Assembly: GCA_018816665.1 (NCBI GenBank)
Contig: JAHIVM010000300.1
Span: forward strand, 1 to 5,183
Reading direction: 5' to 3'
From: Candidatus Zixiibacteriota bacterium
Lineage (GTDB): Bacteria > Zixibacteria > MSB-5A5 > GN15 > FEB-12
Length of the DNA: 5,183 bases
A model generated the notes under the pieces. It had not been told where the DNA came from and searched no databases. It was given only the letters and a program-made list of their open reading frames with translations. The translations under genes and the position numbers were made by a program. Below are positions 1 through 5,183 of this stretch, piece by piece. Positions within the stretch are counted from its first letter, which is position 1, and each line of letters opens with the position of its first letter.

Positions 1-945
1 ATCCTGCTGACTCCCGGTACCTATACCGGAGCCGGCAACTACGACATTCATCCGAGTAAGAAGTCACTGGTGTTTCTGGGTGAGGGCTCGGCTGACAACA
101 CAATCATTGATTGCCAGGCAGACTCGCTGAATCCTCGGCGGGGATTTGTTCTCTCCGGAGCAGACTCGGGGATTGTGATCGCCAATGTGACGGTGACGAA
201 TGCCTACAGCGATACCGGTGCCGGCATGTATCTGGACAGTGTGGCGGACGCGCTGATTATGAGCTGTCGACTGGTGGGCAACGAGACGACGGGCGACGGT
301 GGCGGCTTGTTTGCATATCTCACTTCCGGCAGTGTCATGTACTGCGAGTTCGCGGACAACCGGTCCGGGCCGGGTTCCGGCGCCAGTGGCGGCGGTGTTT
401 CTGCCGTTTTGTGTTCACTCTCAGTGTGGAATACCGTATTTCGGGGGAATGTTGCTGATAGTGGCGGCGCTCTTGCGCTGTCGAACGATATCTCGCGTTT
501 TGACTCGTGTACGTTTCATGCCGACTCGGCAACGGATGGGGGAGCGGTTTGTCGAGCCGGCGGCGAAAGTCCCACTCATTTTGCCAACTGTACCTTCTAC
601 GGCAATCATGCCACCGACTCCGGATCAGTGCTCACCCTGGCGAACAACGGCCGAGTGCAGCTTGAGAACTGTCTTCTCGCATTTAACACCGGTGATTATC
701 CGGTGACCTGGGAGAGTGGTACGTGTTCGTCCTGCGCCATGGATATCTGGTGCACCGACATTTATGGGAATGAAGGCGGTGACTACGTCGGACAGCTGTC
801 CGCGTACCTCAATACCATGAACAATATCAATCTTGACCCTCTGTTTTGTGATACCGCGGGCGGCGATTTCAGTCTCGCCGGGCCGTCGCCCTGTGCCTCA
901 ACCAACAATGCCTGTTATGCCACTATCGGCATTCTTGATGTCGGC
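1..945 (+). other. Right-handed parallel beta-helix domain with Pmp-like FxxN/GGA rungs (partial)
   Basis: Residues 1 to about 315 of the giant protein. It opens with a PGTYTGAGNYDI segment followed by NTIIDCQ, a common entry to bacterial beta-helix proteins. Rungs of about 25-30 residues follow, marked by F-x-x-N or a variant (FADN at 349, FRGN at 439, FHAD at 514, FYGN at 595) and by small-residue turns such as GDGGGL (292-309) and DSGGAL (457-474). This resembles the repeats of chlamydial polymorphic membrane proteins and related beta-helix proteins. The domain ends with INLDPLFCD...GDFSLAGPSPC (from about 826), a closing motif I associate with secreted beta-helix proteins of Zixibacteria and Planctomycetes. 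Polysaccharide lyase activity is possible for this fold, but no catalytic residues can be assigned; a passive or adhesive role is equally likely. Confidence 0.8.
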
Positions 946-3900
946 TGCAACACCGGCGCCTGCGGGAATATCGACGGTGATCTCGGGGGAACGATCACTA
1001 TCAGCGATTTGCTGGCGTTTTTGAACTTCCTGTACAACGACAGTCTGCCCCCCGATCCGCTCTGGGTTGCGGACCTCGACCGTATTGCCGGTATCTCGAA
1101 CAACGACCTGCAGACGCTGGTCGATCACCTTTTCGTGAGTTTTGCACCGTTGGTGTGCAGTCCGGTCGCGGATACGACCTTCCCTGCATCAGCCGATACT
1201 CTGGAAGTGAGAGGGACGGGAGTGGCGCCAATGGCATCGACGTGGATATCCGAAGTGTGGATTGATGCCTCGGAACCATTCAGTGGAATAGCGTTTGCCT
1301 TCACATGCAGTTGCTCAACAACGACGGTTACTCTGGACTCCATCGTGCCTGCCGAGATTGCCGGGAGCAGTTTTGACGGTGAGTCGATTGACTCAGCGTC
1401 TGGCTGCGGGGTGATTGCCTTCAACGCGTTCTCTGTGGATGCCCTGTCTGCGGGCGAGCACAAACTGGCCGACCTGTTCTTCTCCGTGGTCCCTACCGGA
1501 ATGGGGCACGTGATCCAGATGGACGCGTCATCCTGTATGCCCAATCACACGACCGTGCTGTCCCGCCTTCCAGGCGGGCCGATGGGGTGCCCGGGAGTGG
1601 TCCCGCAATTCAAAATCAGCGATCTCGACTACGACGGAGATGGGTTGCTGAACTTTGAAGACAATTGCATCACTGTCTTTAATCCCCTGCAGGAAGATGT
1701 CGACACCGATTTCAAGGGTGACAGTTGCGACAATTGCCCCAACGCGTGGAACCCCGGCCAGGAAAACAGCGACGCCGACGAGTACGGTGACGTGTGCGAC
1801 GATTGTACGGATTATGACGGCGATGGCTACGGTGATCCCGGTTTCCCCGGCAATACATGCCCGGATGATAATTGTCCGCAGGCGTATAATTCTGATCAGG
1901 ATGACCTGGACTCCGACGGTATCGGTGATTCCTGTGATGTGTGTACAGATTCCGACGGCGACGGTTACGGTGATCCTGGCTTCGCGGCCAACACGTGCGC
2001 CATCGACAATTGTGTGAACACGCCCAATCCCGATCAACTCGATACCGATGGCGATGGGATCGGCGATGTCTGCGACAACTGCACCGATACTGATCATGAC
2101 GGCTACGGCAATCCGGGATTCGCAGGTAACACCTGCGACGAGGACAACTGCCCGAATCTCGGTAATCCTCTGCAGCAGGACCTCGACGGCGATGGCATCG
2201 GTGATCGCTGTGATGCCTGTACCGATACTGACGGCGACGGATACGGTGATCCCGGCTTCATTGCCAATACCTGTCCGGTGGACAACTGTCCGGACGTGTT
2301 CAACCTTGCCCAGGAGGATTTCGACGGTGACGGCCGGGGGGATGACTGTGACCCTGGATATGTGTTGTTCGGGTCCGACCTCCGCTGCGGCACGCTGCCG
2401 TTGACAGTCCAATTCAATGACACTTCAGTTGCCCAGACTTCCATTACCGACTGGTATTGGGAGTTCGGTGATGGCGGTAGCTCATATGAACAGCATCCAA
2501 CCCACGAATATACGTCGAACGGAGCCTTTGATGTCATGCTGGTGATCTCCGATGGCACATCCGAAGACACGCTCGTGAAGACGGACTATATAGTTCTTCA
2601 GGACAGTGTTTCTGCGAATTTTCAGGGTTTGCCCACTCACGGGCGATCACCTCTGACAGTGGTGTTTGATCCGGTCCTTGAGGGTGTGGCAACCGAGTAC
2701 TACTGGGAATTCGGCGATGATTCCACCAGTACCGAGCGAAATCCGATTCATCGGTACACCCAGCAGGGGATCTACTCGGTTAAGCTGCGTGTGACGCTTG
2801 ATCTTGACGGCTGTATACAGGAAGACAGTGTGATCCATGAGGGTTACGTAGTCGTCAATGACCTGGATGCCCGTTTCATTGCCAGTCCCAAATCCGGGAG
2901 TCCGGGTCTGGCCGTTCAGTTCACTGACTCGTCTACCGGTGATCCTATTATGTGGGAATGGGACTTTGGCGACGGCTACTCCAGTTTTGACCAGGATCCG
3001 CTGCATGTGTACGATACGGCCGGATTGTACGATGTCAAGTTGACCGTGGACAACGGCATGTTCCAGGACAGTCTGTTGAAACTGGGCTGCATCCGAATCG
3101 ATTCGGTCTTCACGGATCTGTACAACGAAATCTACTGGACTGGCGTGCGCCCCGGATTCGATTTCTACTACCTCCTGGTTTGGACCAATATCGGGACTCA
3201 CGAGGCCGTGGCCTGCACCCTGAAGGTGCTGTTGCCACCCGAGATGGAATTCTACGATGTTTTGGAAGGCGCTATCAACACTGGCGAGTACCTGGGATAT
3301 GACTTTGTTGGCGATACCCTGGTGATTGGCCTTGGTGATGTGATCCCTACGGATTGGCACGGGGGGTATGTGAGTGTTTGGGGTCGCCTTCCTGAGTGGT
3401 TTGCGATCGGTGATAGTTTAACCTGTGAATCCTGGCTCACCACCGCCACTTCAGATCTCGACCTGAGCAACAACTACGCCATGCTTAGAGATGAAGTTGT
3501 GGGTTCGATTGATCCAAATGACAAGAGCGCTACGCCGGCCGGACGGGGCGACGACAAAACGATCAAACCGGACCAGCGTTTGTCCTACCTCATACAGTTC
3601 GAGAATAAGCCGGAGGCAACCGCTGAAGCCATCTACGTCCGGGTGGTCGACACTCTCGATCCGGATCTGGATTGGGGTTCTCTCGCTATGGGCCAGATGA
3701 GCCATCCCGACGCCTGCACGTGGGACTTCGATCCATACACTGGTGTGATAACCTGGTTCTGCGACAGCATCATGCTGCCCCCCAACCACAATCCGCCGGA
3801 GGGGGAGGGCTATTTCACCTATTCCGTCTCGCCGGATAAGGGGCTGGAGCAGGGTACGGTCATTTCCAATACCGCCTGGATTCGTTTTGACTACAACGTG

Positions 3901-4218
3901 TGGTTGGAGGCACCTGAAGACGGTCCCGTTGTGCGCACAATCTATTCCGGCTGCTGCGTGGGTGACGTCGGCAATGTTGTCCTGGACATTGGCGGGAACT
4001 GCGGTGAGGCAGGTGATCAAATGACAGATATCAGCGATCTGACACACATGATAGATTACCTGTTCATCAGCTTCACACCCCTGTGTTGTGTGCAGGAAGC
4101 GGATGTTGACCCGCTGATGTTTGGGGGAACGCCAAACGATATGGTCGATGTGGGTGACCTGACAGCGCTCATCGACCACCTGTTCATAACCTTCCCGGCG
4201 TTGCCTGCCTGTCCGTAA
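1..4218 (+). CDS. Giant secreted multidomain protein, 5'-truncated: beta-helix, dockerin-like, cohesin-like, TSP3, PKD x3, DUF11-like, DUF7619-like, dockerin-like
   Basis: The reading frame is open from base 1 to a TAA at 4216-4218, giving 1405 visible residues; the true start and any signal peptide lie upstream. The first 23 codons (ILLTPGTYTGAGNYDIHPSK...) already read as beta-helix sequence, so the GTG at 70 is not the start. Domains, numbered from the first visible codon: beta-helix about 1-315, dockerin-like 321-386, cohesin-like about 397-523, TSP3 units 554-783, PKD 788-867, 871-953 and 955-1035, DUF11/CARDB-like about 1040-1166, DUF7619-like about 1169-1314 (SIDPNDK at its start), dockerin-like 1318-1405. 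Many Cys and Asp-rich calcium loops fit an exported, calcium-stabilised protein. No enzymatic domain, transmembrane helix, LPXTG motif or recognisable T9SS tail is visible. The likely role is adhesive, structural or surface scaffolding; this is inference. The gene ends 30 bp before a hairpin and converges on the minus-strand gene. Confidence 0.93.
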   Translation: MLLTPGTYTGAGNYDIHPSKKSLVFLGEGSADNTIIDCQADSLNPRRGFVLSGADSGIVIANVTVTNAYSDTGAGMYLDSVADALIMSCRLVGNETTGDGGGLFAYLTSGSVMYCEFADNRSGPGSGASGGGVSAVLCSLSVWNTVFRGNVADSGGALALSNDISRFDSCTFHADSATDGGAVCRAGGESPTHFANCTFYGNHATDSGSVLTLANNGRVQLENCLLAFNTGDYPVTWESGTCSSCAMDIWCTDIYGNEGGDYVGQLSAYLNTMNNINLDPLFCDTAGGDFSLAGPSPCASTNNACYATIGILDVGCNTGACGNIDGDLGGTITISDLLAFLNFLYNDSLPPDPLWVADLDRIAGISNNDLQTLVDHLFVSFAPLVCSPVADTTFPASADTLEVRGTGVAPMASTWISEVWIDASEPFSGIAFAFTCSCSTTTVTLDSIVPAEIAGSSFDGESIDSASGCGVIAFNAFSVDALSAGEHKLADLFFSVVPTGMGHVIQMDASSCMPNHTTVLSRLPGGPMGCPGVVPQFKISDLDYDGDGLLNFEDNCITVFNPLQEDVDTDFKGDSCDNCPNAWNPGQENSDADEYGDVCDDCTDYDGDGYGDPGFPGNTCPDDNCPQAYNSDQDDLDSDGIGDSCDVCTDSDGDGYGDPGFAANTCAIDNCVNTPNPDQLDTDGDGIGDVCDNCTDTDHDGYGNPGFAGNTCDEDNCPNLGNPLQQDLDGDGIGDRCDACTDTDGDGYGDPGFIANTCPVDNCPDVFNLAQEDFDGDGRGDDCDPGYVLFGSDLRCGTLPLTVQFNDTSVAQTSITDWYWEFGDGGSSYEQHPTHEYTSNGAFDVMLVISDGTSEDTLVKTDYIVLQDSVSANFQGLPTHGRSPLTVVFDPVLEGVATEYYWEFGDDSTSTERNPIHRYTQQGIYSVKLRVTLDLDGCIQEDSVIHEGYVVVNDLDARFIASPKSGSPGLAVQFTDSSTGDPIMWEWDFGDGYSSFDQDPLHVYDTAGLYDVKLTVDNGMFQDSLLKLGCIRIDSVFTDLYNEIYWTGVRPGFDFYYLLVWTNIGTHEAVACTLKVLLPPEMEFYDVLEGAINTGEYLGYDFVGDTLVIGLGDVIPTDWHGGYVSVWGRLPEWFAIGDSLTCESWLTTATSDLDLSNNYAMLRDEVVGSIDPNDKSATPAGRGDDKTIKPDQRLSYLIQFENKPEATAEAIYVRVVDTLDPDLDWGSLAMGQMSHPDACTWDFDPYTGVITWFCDSIMLPPNHNPPEGEGYFTYSVSPDKGLEQGTVISNTAWIRFDYNVWLEAPEDGPVVRTIYSGCCVGDVGNVVLDIGGNCGEAGDQMTDISDLTHMIDYLFISFTPLCCVQEADVDPLMFGGTPNDMVDVGDLTALIDHLFITFPALPACP
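961..1158 (+). other. Internal dockerin-like domain
   Basis: Residues 321-386 contain two EF-hand-like halves. The first is GNIDGDLGGTITISDLLAFL followed by NFLY; the second is ADLDRIAGISNNDLQTLVDH followed by LF. The order of a calcium loop and then a hydrophobic helix with D-L at its start is that of type I dockerins. In the second half the acidic spacing is weaker and Asn replaces some Asp, so calcium binding there is less certain. The domain directly follows the beta-helix closing motif. In related proteins that arrangement would normally be the C-terminus, but here another thousand residues follow. Confidence 0.72.
1189..1569 (+). other. Cohesin-like beta-sandwich domain
   Basis: About residues 397-523. 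The segment begins ADTLEVRGTGVAPMASTWIS and continues to EVWIDASEPFSGIAFAFTC, then VTLDSIVPAEI and HKLADLFFSVVP. This follows the cohesin pattern: a first strand with a hydrophilic protein-binding face, a 'hisGiaFaf' second segment, a mid-domain residue stretch and a late 'l..l.F.v' strand. Cohesins bind dockerins in cellulosomes, and cohesin-like folds also occur in unrelated bacterial surface proteins. Identity to true cohesins is weak by eye, and a generic Ig-like sandwich is the alternative. Its position right after an internal dockerin-like module is notable. Confidence 0.5.
1660..2349 (+). repeat. Ten tandem 23-residue (69-bp) TSP3-type calcium-binding units
   Basis: Ten in-frame units of exactly 23 codons begin at 1660, 1729, 1798, 1867, 1936, 2005, 2074, 2143, 2212 and 2281, with no insertion or deletion. 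Two types are present. Type A (units 1, 2, 4, 6, 8, 10) starts DNC, has N near position 8 and Q at 11 in most copies, then an acidic DxDxDGxGDxC stretch in the better-conserved copies. Type B (units 3, 5, 7, 9) starts DxCTDxDxDGYGxPGF and ends NTC plus two residues. From unit 3 the types alternate, giving four 46-residue (138-bp) super-repeats at 1804-1941, 1942-2079, 2080-2217 and 2218-2355. This matches thrombospondin type 3 repeats, which bind many calcium ions and pair Cys between units to form a rigid wire. Synonymous sites differ between copies, so the protein sequence has been kept while the DNA diverged. Confidence 0.9.
2362..3105 (+). repeat. Three consecutive PKD domains
   Basis: Three Ig-like PKD domains occupy about 2362-2601, 2611-2859 and 2863-3105. 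Each carries the diagnostic motif: WEFGDG at 2458-2475, WEFGDD at 2704-2721 and WDFGDG at 2959-2976. Each motif is followed by a P-x-H-x-Y strand (PTHEYT, PIHRYT, PLHVYD) and a hydrophobic strand (DVMLVISD, SVKLRVT, DVKLTVD). The preceding 'PLTVQF', 'PLTVVF' and 'GLAVQF' strands are also typical. PKD domains are extracellular spacers or carbohydrate- and protein-binding modules. The second copy has a longer C-terminal loop containing a Cys. The three are diverged, so this is an old duplication. Confidence 0.93.
3118..3498 (+). other. DUF11/CARDB-like beta-sandwich
   Basis: About residues 1040-1166. The segment has alternating hydrophobic strands: FDFYYLLVWTNIGTHEAVAC, then LKVLLPPEMEFYDVLEG, later DTLVIGLGDVIP and a closing DLDLSNNYAMLRDEVVG. 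'Y.l.w.N.G...a....l...LP..mef' and a terminal 'sD.d.sNN' are typical of the DUF11 and CARDB-type repeats found in secreted bacterial proteins, where they act as stalk segments. The fold assignment is by pattern only. Confidence 0.6.
3505..3942 (+). other. DUF7619-like domain (DPNDK motif)
   Basis: About residues 1169-1314. It begins SIDPNDKSATPAGRG, then RLSYLIQFENKPEATAEAIY, VRVVDTLDPDLDWGSL and, near the end, TVISNTAWIRFDYN. The DPNDK start, the 'L.Y.I.FEN...AtA..V.V.DTLD..LD...L' core and the 'I.N.A.I.FD.N' end are hallmarks of a beta-sandwich module common near the C-terminus of large secreted FCB-group proteins. Its function is not known. Here it precedes a dockerin-like tail instead of a T9SS sorting domain. 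Confidence 0.75.
3952..4215 (+). other. C-terminal dockerin-like domain
   Basis: Residues 1318-1405. Two helix-loop halves end in nearly identical sequences: TDISDLTHMIDYLFISFTPL and VDVGDLTALIDHLFITFPAL. The second loop (EADVDPLMFGGTPNDMVDVG) and the first (GDVGNVVLDIGGNCGEAGDQ) are longer than the canonical dockerin calcium loop. Paired Cys flank the halves (CC at 3952-3957, CC within PLCCVQ and the final ACP). The shape matches dockerin-like tails I associate with candidate division Zixibacteria proteins. It may be an anchoring or docking tag; no partner is visible in this window. Confidence 0.8.
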
Positions 4219-4247
4219 GTCCGTCAGACAGACGATAGTCCTCGATG

Positions 4248-4280
4248 ATCGGGCCGACTCTTACTCCGAGTCGGCCCGAT
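4248..4280 (+). terminator. Perfect 13-bp hairpin between convergent genes
   Basis: The arms ATCGGGCCGACTC (4248-4260) and GAGTCGGCCCGAT (4268-4280) pair perfectly around the 7-nt loop TTACTCC. The stem starts 30 bp after the stop of the plus-strand gene and ends 3 bp before the stop codon of the minus-strand gene. On the plus strand it is followed by TTGTTAAC, a short and imperfect T-tract; on the minus strand the following bases (CATCGAGG) are not T-rich. It therefore most plausibly terminates the plus-strand transcript intrinsically, and it may also block or stabilise the opposing 3' end. Confidence 0.75.
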
Positions 4281-4283
4281 TTG

Positions 4284-5183
4284 TTAACCGGGATGTTCGA
4301 TGCCGATAATGCTGAATTGCTTGCCTGCCGGATCGCGGTAGAGCCAGAAAACGACCGGCTTGCTCCAGTCGTTGTTATCTCTCCGGGTGCGGATTCTCAA
4401 CTCATACGAATTCGATCGGAGCGCGGGCAACGCCTGCAGCTGATCGTTACCCAGTGGTACCCTGGTCGCGTTGATCTGTATTGGCGCAATTAGTTCTCGT
4501 CCGTCGCCGCGCAGAGTGTACTCGTAGGTAACGTCGCCAGGTGTCAGACCGTACTCGACCGCCAGGTCATGAAACGCGAGAATCATACTATCCGGGGTGA
4601 GCGTTAGCGATGGGTAATCGAGCGGGTTGATTTTGCCGAACCAGTGGCGGCCGATTTTGTCCCGTCGCTCAATCATGGTCTTAAGAAGGTATGCTTCAGC
4701 AGCAGGGTCGTGATACTGACCCGTCTTTACGAGTGCCTGCAGATGCTCGTCGCGGAACGCAAGCAGCTTCTTGGCTCCCCAGTAGCCGTCCTGGTCAGTC
4801 ATGTTTTCAAAGGGGGGGATGGGGTAGACCGGGTCCCACTTGGCGGGATGGAAGATATCTGACTCGTAGTAACCAACCGACGGATTGGTCGGCGCCGGAG
4901 CATCTTCCCATTGCCATTCCTTCGGGCCCGAAGTCAGAATCGATACGGCCATGTCCCGGACATCCATCAGGTTGGCATACCCCATAATGGGTCGCATGGG
5001 GCCGTGCCCCGCCGACCCGAAGGTCGAGCCGAAGTCGAGCAGATAGTGCTCCAGATACCCCTCGCCGTTTTTGCCCACGTAAACGTCCATGCTGTTGTGA
5101 TCTTTGATGTCAAAATGGTTGGCGAATGACGCCAGCACATACAAACCCCTGAGTTCGCGACGGTGTTCATGGGGGCACCAGTC
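4284..5183 (-). CDS. Uncharacterised protein with kinase-like HxDIKxxN and DFG motifs, 5'-truncated
   Basis: The frame is open from the window edge (5183) to a TAA whose complement is at 4284-4286, leaving 299 visible residues. The TTG at 5142-5144 is internal: upstream codons read DWCPHEHRRELRGL, which continues the conserved sequence, so the start lies outside the window. From the first visible codon, H23-F-D25-I-K27-D-H-N30 (5094-5117) is followed 20 residues after the Asn by D50-F-G52 (5028-5036), in the context HYLLDFGSTFGS. This is the order of a kinase catalytic loop and metal-binding DFG. The middle contains PPFENMTDQDGYWGAKKLLA and GQYHDPAAEAYLLKTMIERR, probably helical. The last 100 residues look like a beta-sandwich (YEYTLRGDG, SYELRIRTRR, PVVFWLYRD). 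I recall similar unnamed proteins in Acidobacteria and other environmental phyla. No transmembrane segment is visible. Substrate and activity are unknown. Confidence 0.88.
   Translation of the reverse strand, partial: DWCPHEHRRELRGLYVLASFANHFDIKDHNSMDVYVGKNGEGYLEHYLLDFGSTFGSAGHGPMRPIMGYANLMDVRDMAVSILTSGPKEWQWEDAPAPTNPSVGYYESDIFHPAKWDPVYPIPPFENMTDQDGYWGAKKLLAFRDEHLQALVKTGQYHDPAAEAYLLKTMIERRDKIGRHWFGKINPLDYPSLTLTPDSMILAFHDLAVEYGLTPGDVTYEYTLRGDGRELIAPIQINATRVPLGNDQLQALPALRSNSYELRIRTRRDNNDWSKPVVFWLYRDPAGKQFSIIGIEHPG

Noticed and set aside
70..72. GTG as the start codon of the giant protein
   Set aside because: The frame is open back to base 1, and codons 1-23 encode typical beta-helix entry sequence (PGTYTGAGNYDI). 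The gene is truncated by the window edge and no ribosome binding site is evident before 70.
1660..2349. CRISPR-like regular repeat spacing
   Set aside because: The periodicity is 69 bp in frame, with conserved protein motifs and synonymous variation. There are no identical repeats separated by unique spacers.
1528..2412. Long antisense open frame (about 294 codons) opposite the TSP3 array
   Set aside because: It is rich in Val, Ile, Ala and Thr with a repeating pattern that mirrors the GAC/GAT-GGC/GGT codons of the sense repeats. It is a by-product of Asp/Gly-rich coding, with no recognisable domain.
3451..4179. Antisense open frame (about 242 codons) opposite the DUF7619-like and terminal dockerin-like region
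   Set aside because: The sense strand encodes clear conserved domains here, and the antisense product shows no motif or credible start context.
4245..4493. Small plus-strand open frame after the giant gene
   Set aside because: It starts inside the hairpin region and lies opposite the well-supported minus-strand gene; its product has no recognisable features.
4812..4818. Run of seven G (seven C in the minus-strand gene) as a phase-variation tract
   Set aside because: The tract is short, codes for a plausible Pro-Ile-Pro-Pro segment in an intact frame, and one such run is not good evidence for slipped-strand switching.
5142..5144. TTG as the start codon of the minus-strand gene
   Set aside because: The frame continues to the window edge, and the upstream residues HEHRRELRGL run smoothly into the conserved NHFD loop. 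The start must lie outside the window.

Overview
The window looks like chromosomal DNA from an uncultured bacterium of the FCB superphylum, most likely candidate division Zixibacteria or a close relative. The clue is the protein style: very large, Cys-rich secreted proteins that combine Pmp-like beta-helix rungs, thrombospondin type 3 (TSP3) calcium repeats, PKD domains, a DPNDK-type (DUF7619-like) module and a C-terminal dockerin-like tail of the form 'DISDLTxxIDYLFIxF'. This assignment is inferred from recalled family resemblance, not from a search. Base composition is moderately GC-rich and looks even across the window.

Layout: positions 1-4218 (+) hold the 3' part of one giant secreted mosaic protein (1405 residues visible, 5' end outside the window). 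Its modules in order are a right-handed beta-helix (1 to about 945), an internal dockerin-like pair (961-1158), a cohesin-like beta-sandwich (about 1189-1569), ten exact 23-residue TSP3-type units (1660-2349), three PKD domains (about 2362-3105), a DUF11/CARDB-like beta-sandwich (about 3118-3498), a DUF7619-like domain (about 3505-3942) and a terminal dockerin-like domain (3952-4215). A 65-bp intergenic gap contains a perfect 13-bp hairpin. A second gene (4284-5183, minus strand, 299 residues visible, 5' end outside the window) converges on the first. It encodes an uncharacterised protein whose visible N-terminal part carries an HxDIKxxN loop followed by a DFG, which resembles the catalytic core of the protein-kinase fold.

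The two genes are convergent and share only the terminator region, so nothing here shows that they work together. The first is expected to act outside the cell, in adhesion, as a matrix component or as a surface scaffold. The role of the second is unknown. No RNA gene, mobile element, CRISPR array or promoter can be supported, and both gene starts, with their regulatory regions, lie outside the window. No stretch longer than 65 bp lacks a gene.
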